In this document: piece by piece, positions 35,715-44,175 of the stretch
Layout of the letters: each line of letters opens with the position of its first letter
Position numbering within the stretch: position 1 is the first letter of the stretch
Assembly (NCBI RefSeq): GCF_928097925.1
Contig: NZ_CAKMRI010000001.1
Coordinates: forward strand, 186,001 to 250,000
Origin: Mediannikoviicoccus vaginalis
GTDB taxonomy: Bacteria > Bacillota > Clostridia > Tissierellales > Peptoniphilaceae
DNA: 64,000 bases
Direction: 5' to 3'
Made by a program: the position numbers and the translations under genes
The notes under the pieces: model-generated
Database searches by the model: none
Told to the model about the DNA's origin: nothing
Seen by the model: the letters and a program-made list of their open reading frames with translations, nothing else

Positions 35715-36432
35715 TGAGTTTTCAAATGTCTATGATAGACTTGTCTTTGACATCGACTATGAAAACCATAGCAGAATAATAAAGGAAAATGTGGACTTCA
35801 AAGAGAATATGAACATCCTTGAAATAGGCATTGGAACGGGAAATATGACAAGGTACTTTATAGAAAATTCAAAAGAGTATTTTGGCCTGGACCCAAGTGT
35901 GGAGATGTTAGAAATTGCTTCCAATAAGCTAATAGATTACTCAAATATAAGATATCTAAACATAGGCATAGAGGATTTAGACAGTAAAGACTATTTTGAT
36001 TTTGCATTTTCTACACTAGACACCATAAACTACTTAAAAGATTATGAGACTGTGAAGAAAAGTTTTGAAAATATTTATAACTCCTTGAAACATGGATCCT
36101 ACTTTTCTTTTGATGTAAACTCTTTGGACAAAATAGAAAATGTTCTGGGAGACAATAGCTATGTGTATGAATACGAAAATATTTTTTACACATGGCAAAA
36201 CGAATATGACTTTGAAAATAAAGAAGTCGATATGATACTAGACTTCTTTGTGGAAGAAGAGGGAGTTTATAAAAGAACTACTGAATACCAACATCAAAAA
36301 TATTATTCTCCTGATATTTTAAAAGAGATGCTTTCAGAAATTGGATTTAATAATTTTAAAATAAAAGACTTTGATACGGGAGAAGATATAGAAGAATTTA
36401 CTCAGAGAATACTTATAACTTGTCAGAAATAA
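35707..36432 (+). CDS. Class I SAM-dependent methyltransferase, substrate unknown
   Basis: A 241-residue Rossmann-fold methyltransferase. Motif I is NILEIGIGTGNMTRYF near residue 36, followed by YFGLDPSVEMLEIA near 58 (acidic residue binding the SAM ribose) and FDFAFSTLDTINYL near 97. The C-terminal part (EGVYKRTTEYQHQKYYSP) resembles YqeM-like small-molecule methyltransferases. It overlaps the end of hpt and closes the valS operon before a terminator. The substrate cannot be inferred. Confidence 0.85.
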   Translation: MYNEFSNVYDRLVFDIDYENHSRIIKENVDFKENMNILEIGIGTGNMTRYFIENSKEYFGLDPSVEMLEIASNKLIDYSNIRYLNIGIEDLDSKDYFDFAFSTLDTINYLKDYETVKKSFENIYNSLKHGSYFSFDVNSLDKIENVLGDNSYVYEYENIFYTWQNEYDFENKEVDMILDFFVEEEGVYKRTTEYQHQKYYSPDILKEMLSEIGFNNFKIKDFDTGEDIEEFTQRILITCQK

Positions 36433-36439
36433 ATTTAAA

Positions 36440-36460
36440 GGGACACTTAGGTGTCTTTTT
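36440..36460 (+). terminator. Terminator of the valS-folC-hpt operon
   Basis: GACAC (36442-36446), loop TTAG, GTGTC (36451-36455), then TTTTTATTTT. Confidence 0.75.
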
Positions 36461-36494
36461 ATTTTGCAAATTTTTGTAATTGGCATTTGTTTCA

Positions 36495-36522
36495 TTGAAA
36501 CTATTAAATAATGTTATATAAT
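36495..36522 (+). promoter_or_regulatory. Promoter for the patatin-like gene
   Basis: TTGAAA at 36495-36500 and TATAAT at 36517-36522 with a 16-base spacer, about 65 bases before ATG 36589. Confidence 0.6.
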
Positions 36523-36588
36523 TAAATTACATATAGAACTGAAAAACGAAATTATTTATCTAGATAAGAATCAGATAGGAATGATGAT

Positions 36589-37446
36589 ATGAAATTAGGA
36601 TTTGTTGATGTAGGTGGAGGAACAAGAGGAATATATGGTGCTGGGGTCTTTGATTATTTGATGGAAGAGGGAATAAGCGGAGATTATTTTATTGGAGTTT
36701 CTGCTGGAGCTGCCAATGGAGCCTCCTTTCTTGCAAATCAACGAGGCAGAAATTTTATTTTTTATGATGATTATGCCTTTAGAAAAGAGTACATGAGTAT
36801 GAAAAACCTAATAAAGAATGGCTCCTATATAGATCTTGATTACGTGTATTACACACTTAGTAAAAAAGATGGAGAGAATCCACTGGATTATAAAATGATG
36901 ATTGAAAATAAAATGGAGTTTGAAATTGTAGCAACTAATGCAAATACGGGAAAGCCAGTATATTTTAATAAAGCTAATCTTTCACAGGATAACTACGATC
37001 CAATTAAAGCTTCTTGCTGTGTACCGGTTTTATGTGAACCATACAATATAGATAACATTCCATACTTTGATGGTGGAATGAGTGATCCAATTCCATATAA
37101 GAGAGCATTTAATGCAGGATGTGACAAGGTTATAGTAGTGTTAACCAGGCCAAAAAATTATTTTAGAAACTCAAAAAAGGATAAAAAAATTGCGAGAATT
37201 TTAAAAAGAAAATATCCAAAATCTGCACAGGCTCTTAAGAATAGGGCGCAAGTTTACAACAAGTCATTAAAGGAAATTATTGAACTGGAAAAACAAAATA
37301 AGATAATTATAGTTTCGCCAGATGATATTTCAAATTTAAAAACGTTGACGCAAGATCATGAAAAACTGGAAAATCTTTATGAAATGGGAAGAAATGACGC
37401 AAAGAAATTATTAACTTTGGAAAATATAAATAAGGGTTGTTGTTAA
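36589..37446 (+). CDS. Patatin-like phospholipase (RssA/YjjU type)
   Basis: A 285-residue Ser-Asp dyad lipid hydrolase. The oxyanion loop is VGGGTRGIYGAGVFDYL near residue 8, the nucleophile Ser lies in IGVSAGAANGASF (GxSxG) near 38, and the catalytic Asp is in YFDGGMSDPIPY (DGG) near 162. No signal peptide is present, so the protein is cytoplasmic or peripheral. The likely role is phospholipid turnover; no toxin features are seen. The TVP38-like membrane gene follows 18 bases on and may act on the same membrane process. Confidence 0.9.
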   Translation: MKLGFVDVGGGTRGIYGAGVFDYLMEEGISGDYFIGVSAGAANGASFLANQRGRNFIFYDDYAFRKEYMSMKNLIKNGSYIDLDYVYYTLSKKDGENPLDYKMMIENKMEFEIVATNANTGKPVYFNKANLSQDNYDPIKASCCVPVLCEPYNIDNIPYFDGGMSDPIPYKRAFNAGCDKVIVVLTRPKNYFRNSKKDKKIARILKRKYPKSAQALKNRAQVYNKSLKEIIELEKQNKIIIVSPDDISNLKTLTQDHEKLENLYEMGRNDAKKLLTLENINKGCC

Positions 37447-37464
37447 ATTTGGAAAGGAAGAATA

Positions 37465-38235
37465 ATGAGTAATTTGAAGGAAAAAATTATTTCTTATAAA
37501 AATAAAATTTTTGAAAAAAATGAAGATCTTAACTTTGACGAGTCGGATGTAAAAGTATCGAAGAGAGTACGAAAGATTCAGACCGTTGCTCTGATTTGTT
37601 TTGCTTCGGCTATAATAGTTCTTTTACTTACGAGAAGTGGAAATTTCAGTGTCGAATCAATTACTGAAAATGCAAAGGGAAATCCAAGAAAGTCAATAAC
37701 ATCACTTATGTTACTATTTGCAATAAAAAGTTTAACCATTGTAATACCACTTCCATCGCTTTATGTGGCCAGTGGAATATTATTTTCTCCTGCAAAGGCG
37801 CTACTTGTAAGTTACTTGGGGCTTACAATAACACTTACCATACCATTTGTACTAGGTAGATGGTCTGGGGCTGAAGAGATGGATTATATAAAAAAGAAAT
37901 ATCCAAAAATAGATAAAGTTATCGAAATGCAAAAGAGAAATGAATTCCTGGCAAACTTTGTAATTAGATTAATTGGCTGGTTTCCATGTGATGTACTGAG
38001 TTTTTACTTTGGAGCCTGCAAGACAAATTATATAAAGTACATAACATCATCACTATTAGGATGTTCCATAGGTGTTGTAACAAATACTCTTCTAGGAGAT
38101 GTTATTTTAAATCCACTTTCATGGCAGTTTATAGTTTTACTTTTAATAAAAATAGCCATATCTGCATCGGTGATTGCAATAACATATCATATGAATAAAA
38201 AAAGACGATTAAAAACTAGGGATGAAATAATTTAG
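37465..38235 (+). CDS. TVP38/TMEM64-family membrane protein
   Basis: A 256-residue protein with about five or six hydrophobic segments. The VTT/SNARE-associated domain is marked by PLPSLYVASGILFSP near residue 97, then FVLGRWSGAEEMDYIKKKYP and NEFLANFVIRLIGWFPCDVLSFYFGA near 155. Proteins of this DedA-related superfamily are linked to lipid scrambling or undecaprenyl-phosphate recycling; the exact substrate here is unknown. A charged 30-residue N-terminal tail precedes the first helix. It is co-transcribed with the patatin-like gene. It has its own AAGGAAG ribosome binding site. Confidence 0.85.
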   Translation: MSNLKEKIISYKNKIFEKNEDLNFDESDVKVSKRVRKIQTVALICFASAIIVLLLTRSGNFSVESITENAKGNPRKSITSLMLLFAIKSLTIVIPLPSLYVASGILFSPAKALLVSYLGLTITLTIPFVLGRWSGAEEMDYIKKKYPKIDKVIEMQKRNEFLANFVIRLIGWFPCDVLSFYFGACKTNYIKYITSSLLGCSIGVVTNTLLGDVILNPLSWQFIVLLLIKIAISASVIAITYHMNKKRRLKTRDEII

Positions 38236-38252
38236 GATTCAAAATATAGTTC

Positions 38253-38281
38253 TTGATATATAGAAAGATATATGATATATT
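38253..38281 (+). promoter_or_regulatory. Promoter and leader of the cold-shock gene
   Basis: TTGATA at 38253-38258 and TATATT at 38276-38281 are spaced by 17. A leader of about 55 bases precedes ATG 38343, consistent with the temperature-sensitive leaders of csp genes, though no specific element was recognised. Confidence 0.55.
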
Positions 38282-38342
38282 GTAGAAGTACAGTAAATAA
38301 AGCTGTTAGTTATTTATTGGTTAATTTTTTTGGAGGAACAAA

Positions 38343-38546
38343 ATGGCAAAAGGCAAAGTAAAATGGTTTAATGCAACTAAAGGATTTGGATTTATTTCTA
38401 CAGATGAAGGCGAAGACGTTTTCGTTCACTACACTGCTTTAGAAGACAATGGTGAATTCAGAACTTTAGACGAAGGACAAGAAGTTGAATTCGAAGTAGT
38501 AGAAGGAACTAAAGGTCCACAAGCTTCTAATGTAGTAAAATTATAA
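38343..38546 (+). CDS. Cold-shock protein, CspA/CspB family
   Basis: A 67-residue single-stranded nucleic-acid-binding OB fold that acts as an RNA chaperone. RNP1 is KGFGFIST near residue 13 and RNP2 is DVFVHYTAL near 25. The length is exactly that of Bacillus CspB. TGGAGGA precedes ATG 38343. It has its own promoter and terminator and so is a single-gene unit. Codon choice is typical of a highly expressed gene. Confidence 0.96.
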   Translation: MAKGKVKWFNATKGFGFISTDEGEDVFVHYTALEDNGEFRTLDEGQEVEFEVVEGTKGPQASNVVKL

Positions 38547-38572
38547 TATAAATTTTTTTAGAAGTACAACTT

Positions 38573-38594
38573 AGCCCCTGCAAAGGGGCTTTTG
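38573..38594 (+). terminator. Terminator after the cold-shock gene
   Basis: AGCCCCT (38573-38579), loop GCAA, AGGGGCT (38584-38590), then TTTT. Confidence 0.9.
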
Positions 38595-38633
38595 CATTTT
38601 TGAAATAAAATTAATTAAATAAAGGATGATAAA

Positions 38634-39515
38634 ATGGTTCAGCTATATAGATATTTAAATGAAAAAGAGACTTTGAGTTTCTTTATAATAAATTCAAAAG
38701 AGCTTGTTGAAGACATGAGACAGGTTCATGAAACTTCTACAACTGCAACTGCAGCTCTAGGGAGGCTTTCAACAATGGCTTCATTAATGGGCTCAGAGAT
38801 TAAAAACGAAAAAGAAAGAATAATATTAAAAATTCAAGGAGATGGCCCTGCAGGACTACTGGTTTCTGAAATAAATTATAAAGGTGACATTAGATCCTAC
38901 ATTCAAAACCCTAAGATAGACATACCTTCTGTGGAAGGAAAGCCAAAGCTTGATGTTGGTGGCTTTGTAGGTCATAATGGTAATCTAGTTGTAACGAGAG
39001 ACCTTGGATTTGGACAGCCTTATAATGGCTATACAGAGCTTGTGAATGGAGAAATCGCAGAAGACTTTGCGAAGTACTTCTATTCATCATATCAAATGCC
39101 GACGGTGGTTAGTTTAGGTGTGCTTGTTGACGTTGACTACAGTGTAAAGTCAGCAGGAGGACTATTTATTCAAGCTCTTCCAAATTATGATGATGAAGAT
39201 TTAGATATGCTTGAAAGTGCATTAAAGGACTTTCCTGCAATAAGTTCGCTATTTGTTGAAGAAGAGAATCCACAAGCTGTAATTGAAAAGTATTTTAAAG
39301 AGTTTAATCCAAAGTTAGTTGGAGTTGACGAGAGAAGATATAAATGTTCTTGCAATCGTGAAAAGATTGAAAAATTAATAATTTCCCTTGGAGACGAAGA
39401 AGTTAAAGAGATTCTTGAAGAAGAGGGAAAAGTTGAAATAAAGTGCAGCTACTGCAATAAGATGTATGAATTTTCAGAAGATGAAGTAAAGGAAATCTAT
39501 GATAATGTAAAATAA
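38634..39515 (+). CDS. hslO: Redox-regulated chaperone Hsp33
   Basis: A 293-residue holdase activated by oxidation plus unfolding. The C-terminal zinc switch is complete: CSC near residue 240 and CSYC near 272 give the four Cys ligands. The N-terminal domain has VHETSTTATAALGRLSTMASL near 33 and GDGPAGLLVSEINYKGDIR near 72. A start at ATG 38634 has weak AAAGGA upstream. The gene ends 2 bases before the 3' end of a tRNA gene on the opposite strand, with no terminator between them. Confidence 0.95.
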   Translation: MVQLYRYLNEKETLSFFIINSKELVEDMRQVHETSTTATAALGRLSTMASLMGSEIKNEKERIILKIQGDGPAGLLVSEINYKGDIRSYIQNPKIDIPSVEGKPKLDVGGFVGHNGNLVVTRDLGFGQPYNGYTELVNGEIAEDFAKYFYSSYQMPTVVSLGVLVDVDYSVKSAGGLFIQALPNYDDEDLDMLESALKDFPAISSLFVEEENPQAVIEKYFKEFNPKLVGVDERRYKCSCNREKIEKLIISLGDEEVKEILEEEGKVEIKCSYCNKMYEFSEDEVKEIYDNVK

Positions 39516-39517
39516 AA

Positions 39518-39593
39518 TGGCGCACCAGAGAGGATTCGAACCCCCAACATGCGGTTCCGGAAACCGATGCTCTATCCCTTGAGCTACTGGTGC
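39518..39593 (-). tRNA. tRNA-Arg (anticodon CCG)
   Basis: The reverse strand folds as a full cloverleaf of 76 bases with encoded CCA. The acceptor stem GCACCAG/CTGGTGC is perfect, the D arm is GCTC/GAGC, and the anticodon loop TTCCGGA reads CGG codons. The T arm has GGGGG/CCTCT with loop TTCGAAT, and the discriminator is G. The top of the anticodon stem (27-43) is a T-C mismatch, and the T stem has two G-T pairs. It lies convergent to hslO with its 3' end 2 bases from the stop codon. Confidence 0.93.
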
Positions 39594-39626
39594 GTATAAA
39601 ATTATTTTATCATAGTGAAAAAATAA

Positions 39627-39655
39627 TTACAGCATTTACGTTTTCGTGATATAAT
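39627..39655 (+). promoter_or_regulatory. Extended -10 promoter for the small membrane gene
   Basis: TGATATAAT (39647-39655) gives an extended -10, with TTACAG at 39627-39632 as a weak -35 at 17-base spacing. Confidence 0.5.
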
Positions 39656-39681
39656 AAGCCTAATAGGGCAAAGGAGATATT

Positions 39682-40011
39682 ATGAGATCGATTTTAGAAA
39701 TGATAAATGACAATATGGATAAAGTAATAAAAGTTCCGATGTTTTGTGTTTTTGCAATGCTAATTGTGATTGTTGTTTTCTTTTTTATAAAACGTGAAGG
39801 AATTGTTAAGTACTTATTTGGACTATTATTACTGGCGGCAGCTATGATTACATTTATTGTAGCTATAACAAATCTTACGGATCCAGTGGCACTATCTATG
39901 CTGGAATATTTTGTATTGTCCCTTGCAAGTGGAATAATATCATTATGCACTGCATGGTTTTTAGACATATTTTTTGTGAAAAAGAGAAAGAGAAGACAGC
40001 AAAAGGGCTAG
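39682..40011 (+). CDS. Small membrane protein of unknown function
   Basis: A 109-residue protein with three predicted transmembrane helices (about residues 18-37, 43-64 and 72-94) and a strongly basic C-terminal tail (VKKRKRRQQKG) expected to remain in the cytoplasm. I do not recognise a family. AAAGGAGA precedes ATG 39682. It is transcribed alone, divergent from the tRNA-Arg. Its stop codon lies within its own terminator hairpin, whose T-tract was the target of IS copy 2. Confidence 0.7.
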   Translation: MRSILEMINDNMDKVIKVPMFCVFAMLIVIVVFFFIKREGIVKYLFGLLLLAAAMITFIVAITNLTDPVALSMLEYFVLSLASGIISLCTAWFLDIFFVKKRKRRQQKG

Positions 40012-40033
40012 AAAATTCTAACCCTTTTTTATT
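40001..40033 (+). terminator. Terminator of the small membrane gene, entered by IS copy 2
   Basis: AAAAGGG (40001-40007) with TAGAA pairs with TTCTA and CCCTTTT, one mismatch, then TTTTTATT, where the insertion sequence begins. The stop codon TAG is in the stem. Confidence 0.8.
40026..40033. repeat. Left 8-bp target duplication of IS copy 2
   Basis: TTTTTATT, repeated directly at 41532-41539. Confidence 0.75.
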
Positions 40034-40044
40034 GGAACAAAAGA

Positions 40045-40089
40045 AACTGTTGGGGGGTATGAATAAACATACCACCTCAACAGTTTTTT
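40045..40089 (+). terminator. Terminator-like hairpin inside the left end of IS copy 2
   Basis: Same inverted sequence as at 19781-19826 in copy 1 (AACTGTTG ... CAACAGTT then TTTTTT). Confidence 0.75.
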
Positions 40090-40164
40090 AAATAAAAAAA
40101 TTGCACTTACTCTACAAATCACCTAAAATAAAGTCACCACAACCAAATAAAGGAGGTAAAGTAA

Positions 40165-41343
40165 GTGCAAATAAATAATATCACAAAGCTTGTGGGAATA
40201 AAAGGTTTAGAATTAGAAAAAGTAGAAGAAACAGATGATAAGATAATAATAACAGGTAAATGTAAGAAAAGACCTAAAACATGTCCGTGCTGTGGATCAA
40301 AAAAGATAGAAATACATGACCATAGACATCAAAACATTAGAGATTTACCATATAGAGATAAACAAGTAATACTAAAAATAGACGTACGAAGATTTAAATG
40401 TAGACAGTGCAATAAAAGATTTACAGAATCTAAACCATTCGTATCAAAACATTGCCAAATAACAACAAGACTCAAAAGAAGAGTATTAGAAGAATTTAAA
40501 AATAAAATATCCATCAAAGATATAGCTAAAAAATTTTACATTTCACCCAAAACAGTCTCAAACATAATAGATACCATAGAAATAAAAAGACTAAAACTAG
40601 GAGAAGTGCTAAATATAGACGAATTCAAAGGCGACTCCGGAGGAGAAAAGTATCAGACAATAATAGCAGATAGTCAAAATAAAAAGATATTAGACGTACT
40701 ACCAACAAGGAAATTTGAATACCTAGATAAATACTTCAGTCAAATACCAAAAGAAGAAAAAGATAAAGTAAAAATCTTCGTAAGCGATATGTATAGACCG
40801 TATAGAGATATAAAGAAAAAACACTTTCCAAACGCAAAACATCTAATAGACAGATATCACTTCATAAGACAGGTAACATGGGGATTTGAAAACACAAGAA
40901 TAGCAGAATCAAAAAAGATGAAAAAACAAGAAAGAACACACTTTATGAGAAGTAAATCCCTACTAACAAAACCAATGATAAAACTACACGAAGATGAAAA
41001 AATAAAAGTATCAATAATGTTAGAAAGAAACGAAGAAATAAGAAAAGCATACCTAACAAAAGAAACCTTCTACAACCTAGTAATGAAGAGCGAAAACAAA
41101 GAGAAAGCACAAAAAAACATACAAGGTTGGATAGAATACCTGTTAAAAGACGGATCCATTAAGTGGAGAGCCTGTTTAACAGCCTTTAAGAACTGGATAG
41201 AACCAATATCCAATAGCTTTGACTACGAATTCACCAATGGGTACGTAGAAGGAATGAACAACAAAATAAAAGTATTAAAGAGAATAACATTTGGAATGAA
41301 AAATTTCAAAAGATTTAGAAATGGGATATTAGCACTCGAATAA
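40165..41343 (+). CDS. ISL3-family transposase, copy 2
   Basis: A 392-residue DDE transposase with the same zinc-finger-like N-terminus, helix-turn-helix and DDE residues as copy 1. It differs at about seven positions: GLELEK for GIKLEK, ETDDKII for ETEDKIT, KQVILKI for KQVVLKI, TVSNI for TVTNI and FRNGI for FRNRI. It starts at GTG 40165 behind AGGAGGT. The frame is intact. Copy 1 keeps the Arg found at this C-terminal spot in related transposases as I remember them, so copy 2 may be slightly impaired. Confidence 0.95.
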   Translation: MQINNITKLVGIKGLELEKVEETDDKIIITGKCKKRPKTCPCCGSKKIEIHDHRHQNIRDLPYRDKQVILKIDVRRFKCRQCNKRFTESKPFVSKHCQITTRLKRRVLEEFKNKISIKDIAKKFYISPKTVSNIIDTIEIKRLKLGEVLNIDEFKGDSGGEKYQTIIADSQNKKILDVLPTRKFEYLDKYFSQIPKEEKDKVKIFVSDMYRPYRDIKKKHFPNAKHLIDRYHFIRQVTWGFENTRIAESKKMKKQERTHFMRSKSLLTKPMIKLHEDEKIKVSIMLERNEEIRKAYLTKETFYNLVMKSENKEKAQKNIQGWIEYLLKDGSIKWRACLTAFKNWIEPISNSFDYEFTNGYVEGMNNKIKVLKRITFGMKNFKRFRNGILALE

Positions 41344-41531
41344 TATACATAAATTGAATAAAAGAATTAGCTTTTAGGAAAAATAAGCCTATAGGCTTAT
41401 TAAGTGAACCTAAAAACAGTTAAAAAGTGACTATTTAGATAGGTCTTTTAAAAGTAAGTGAATAATGATGTATAAATAAGAGGAGATGCCAACTTTATAG
41501 GTTAGCATCCCCCAATGGATTCTTTAGAACC

Positions 41532-41539
41532 TTTTTATT
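41532..41539. repeat. Right 8-bp target duplication of IS copy 2
   Basis: TTTTTATT. It contains the complement of the stop codon of the neighbouring minus-strand helicase gene. Confidence 0.75.
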
Positions 41540-43331
41540 TTGCATTTTTTATCTCTCTTATAAAGACGGAAGGATTGACCTTCTTATACATTCTTTTTTT
41601 AGGGACCAATAGAGTTAAGTGTTTCTTAGCTCTTGTTATGGCCACATAAAAAAGTCTTCGCTCTTCTTCGCTGTCAATAACCCTCTCATCATAAATCGGA
41701 AACTCACCATCCACCAAGTCGGTTATGATTACATGGTCATACTCTAGTCCCTTTGATTGATGTACTGTGGATACATAGATTGGGTTTTCGTTGGTGGGGT
41801 TTATTAGACTCTTACTGTTTATATTTTCAATAAAACACTTTACTTCATGTAGATTTTCGTAATTCTCCGAGAGATTTAAAAGTATTTCTTGAACTAAGTC
41901 CAATGAAAAGTTTTCGTAATGCCTTTTTAAATATTCTAAATATCCTGTGTTAAAAAATATTTCTTCAAGCTTTCCCTTTAAATTTAATTTCTTCATCCTA
42001 TTTAATGAATTGGAAAATTCAACCATAATCTTTTTTTGGTAATCAGGCAGTGAATAATCTAAAATAATTGTCTTAACAATGCCTTCAGAGCTATCGGGAA
42101 TTATAGAGTAGACATAGTCTTTTCTCAGATATAAATTTAGCTTATAATAAATTCTCTTAAATGCATCCATGTTGTTTTTGTCCATGGAAAGGTCAACTAT
42201 ATCAATTAAGTCTCTTAAAATCTCGTTTAAAATATCAGCTTTAAAGTTTAGCTTCTTGGTGTATTTTACATTATTCTTTTCAAAAAAATTTATAATGCTA
42301 ATTGCATTAATATTATTTCTAAAAAGTATTCCAAGGGTCTCTCCATCTTTCATATCTTTGATATAGTCTAGTATATATTTATTTTGAACATGTAAATTTT
42401 TAACCTTGGCCAATGTAATGGGAAGATTTTGATTGCTATTTGACTTAACATCTTTTAAATATCTATTTTTATTCTTCTGGATAAGAAAGTCTGAGAGGCG
42501 TACAATATCATTTGAGGATCTATAATTAACATTTAGGTACATCATGTTGATATCTGGGTATATATTCTGTATGTCAAGGAGATATTTTGGATTGGCTCCC
42601 CTAAACCCATATATGGATTGGTCATCGTCAGCTACTATGAAAAGATTATTCTTTGGTTTAGCAATCTCTTCTAATATTTTAAACTGAATCAAAGATGCAT
42701 CTTGGCCTTCATCCAGTTGAATATACTTATAAAATCTTCTAACTGAATTTAAAACTTTTTCTTCAGATAATAGGATTTTATATGCGAAGGAAAGCATATC
42801 ATCAAAGTCAATAAAGTGATTTGCCTCTTTAAAGGCGTCGTACTCATTTGCGATTTCTTCAAAATAATTATTGTTTTGGAAATCATAGCCGAGCAAATTA
42901 TTTTTTACATAGGAGTAATTGGTAAAGAAGGTGTCTAAGTCTTCCTTACTAAGATACCTATTGTGACTTTGGGCGGAGATTCTGTTTACAAGTGCATACT
43001 TATTAAATTCGTGACTTCCTTCAATAAGTCTGAAATTTAATTTCATCTCCTTTGCATAGAATCTTATGATGCTATAGCAAAATGCATGTATGGTAGAAAA
43101 ATTTGGTTTTAAAGATGTATTTAGTCTATAAAACCTACTTTTCATGTCAAGAGCTTGAGTTTTTGAAAAAGTTAGATTTAATATTTGATTATCCTTTATT
43201 TTAAAGGTATTATTTAAGTAAACGATTCTATTTAATAGCACAGTGGTTTTTCCCGAACCAGGTACTGCAAGTACCAGTGCGGGACCTTCATTGTGTTCAA
43301 TGGCATTTTTTTGCTGAATAGATATCTTCAT
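41535..43331 (-). CDS. UvrD/PcrA-like superfamily 1 DNA helicase
   Basis: A 598-residue helicase. The Q motif is ISIQQKNAIEHNEGPALVLA at the start, Walker A is VPGSGKTTVLLNRI near 25, motif II is YIQLDEGQDASLIQF near 205 (DEGQD in place of DExQD), motif III is ADDDQSIYGFRGA near 233, motif V is VSTVHQSKGLEYDHVII near 527 and motif VI is YVAITRAKKHLTL near 570. It is shorter than PcrA (about 740) and has no exonuclease domain, so it is a compact accessory helicase, perhaps for repair. Its ATG faces the nitroreductase gene across 47 bases. The stop codon lies in the target duplication of IS copy 2. Confidence 0.9.
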   Translation of the reverse strand: MKISIQQKNAIEHNEGPALVLAVPGSGKTTVLLNRIVYLNNTFKIKDNQILNLTFSKTQALDMKSRFYRLNTSLKPNFSTIHAFCYSIIRFYAKEMKLNFRLIEGSHEFNKYALVNRISAQSHNRYLSKEDLDTFFTNYSYVKNNLLGYDFQNNNYFEEIANEYDAFKEANHFIDFDDMLSFAYKILLSEEKVLNSVRRFYKYIQLDEGQDASLIQFKILEEIAKPKNNLFIVADDDQSIYGFRGANPKYLLDIQNIYPDINMMYLNVNYRSSNDIVRLSDFLIQKNKNRYLKDVKSNSNQNLPITLAKVKNLHVQNKYILDYIKDMKDGETLGILFRNNINAISIINFFEKNNVKYTKKLNFKADILNEILRDLIDIVDLSMDKNNMDAFKRIYYKLNLYLRKDYVYSIIPDSSEGIVKTIILDYSLPDYQKKIMVEFSNSLNRMKKLNLKGKLEEIFFNTGYLEYLKRHYENFSLDLVQEILLNLSENYENLHEVKCFIENINSKSLINPTNENPIYVSTVHQSKGLEYDHVIITDLVDGEFPIYDERVIDSEEERRLFYVAITRAKKHLTLLVPKKRMYKKVNPSVFIREIKNAK

Positions 43332-43378
43332 TTAATCACCTGAGTTGATTATAACAGAAAAAATATAACGGAGGAATT

Positions 43379-44173
43379 ATGGACTTAAAAGAATTTTTAG
43401 AAAAAAGAAAATCATGCAGAAAGTATGAAGACAGAGAATTAACTTCTCAAGTGTTGGACAAGGTTAAAAAACTTTTAGAAGTTGAAAATGAAAAGGCTTT
43501 AAAGCATAATGTGGAATATAAATTATATGGAGATTCTATATATAATGGCCTTGAAGGCGTTGGTGGATATTCAGGAGTTATGATAAAGTCACCTAACTAC
43601 ATTACAATGAACTATAAGGTTAAAGATAAAGAATCTTTAATTTATGGTGCTTATTATTTGGAAGAGATTGTGGGAGAGCTTTCTCAAATGGGTCTTGGAA
43701 CTTGCTGGATTACACTTTTTGGAGTTGATGAAGAAATTAAGTCAAAAACCTTTGGAACTCAAGACAAAATAGACTTTGTACTTGCGTTTGGTTATCCAGA
43801 AAGCAAACCTACTTTTGAAATAGATGAATACTCTGCAAGACATGGTATCGAAGATTTTGTTTACTTTGAAGACTTTGACACACCTTGTACCGTTGAACAA
43901 CTTTATAGCTATGGTATTGATGAAATATTTTACTACATCAAAAATGCTCCATCAGCATATAACAGTCAACCATGGAGATTTTTAATAAAGGGTGGAAATA
44001 TTTATCTATACATTGAAGACTTTAAGGGCGATGCAAATTACACAGACTCAGGAATTGTAATGTACTACTATACAAAGATGGCAGAACTTTCAAGCATAGA
44101 TGCTACATGGCACTTAGATGATGCACCTGAAGTTGAAACTAACTTCAAATACATTGGAAGTACCAATTTCTAA
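43379..44173 (+). CDS. Nitroreductase-fold protein (TM1586 type)
   Basis: A 264-residue protein. It starts MDLKEFLEKRKSCRKYED, the FMN-phosphate-binding Arg-Ser-x-Arg pattern of nitroreductases. The middle part has GAYYLEEIVGELSQMGLGTCW, and a second half-domain near residue 188 has KNAPSAYNSQPWRFLI, again a nitroreductase N-terminal motif. This fits the TM1586-like subgroup, in which two half-domains fold as one. FMN-dependent reduction of an unknown substrate is expected. Start ATG 43379 follows GGAGG. Confidence 0.85.
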   Translation: MDLKEFLEKRKSCRKYEDRELTSQVLDKVKKLLEVENEKALKHNVEYKLYGDSIYNGLEGVGGYSGVMIKSPNYITMNYKVKDKESLIYGAYYLEEIVGELSQMGLGTCWITLFGVDEEIKSKTFGTQDKIDFVLAFGYPESKPTFEIDEYSARHGIEDFVYFEDFDTPCTVEQLYSYGIDEIFYYIKNAPSAYNSQPWRFLIKGGNIYLYIEDFKGDANYTDSGIVMYYYTKMAELSSIDATWHLDDAPEVETNFKYIGSTNF

Positions 44174-44175
44174 AA

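Larger units (their letters stand above)
40034..41531 (+). mobile_element. ISL3-family insertion sequence, copy 2 (1498 bp)
   Basis: Nearly identical to copy 1, with the same orientation relative to the hairpin it follows. The ends are GGAACAAAAGAA and TTCTTTAGAACC. Small differences lie upstream of the transposase gene (CCAAATAAAGGAGG against CTCAAAAGGAGG in copy 1) and in scattered third positions. An inward-facing terminator-like hairpin lies at 40045-40089, as in copy 1. Its 8-bp duplication differs by one shift from that of copy 1, so the two insertions are independent events. Confidence 0.9.

Noticed and set aside
36589-37446. Patatin-like protein as a CBASS/defence effector
   Set aside because: No nucleotide cyclase, sensor or ubiquitin-like system genes adjoin it; the neighbour is a TVP38-family membrane protein and the sequence fits the housekeeping RssA/YjjU group.
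41535-43331. UvrD-like helicase as part of a defence system (Gabija/Zorya type)
   Set aside because: No OLD-like nuclease or membrane ring gene is adjacent; it is a stand-alone compact helicase facing a nitroreductase gene.
43379-44173. Fusion of two nitroreductases
   Set aside because: The second APSAYNSQPWRF motif fits the TM1586-type arrangement, where two half-domains form one fold; total length is that of one protein.
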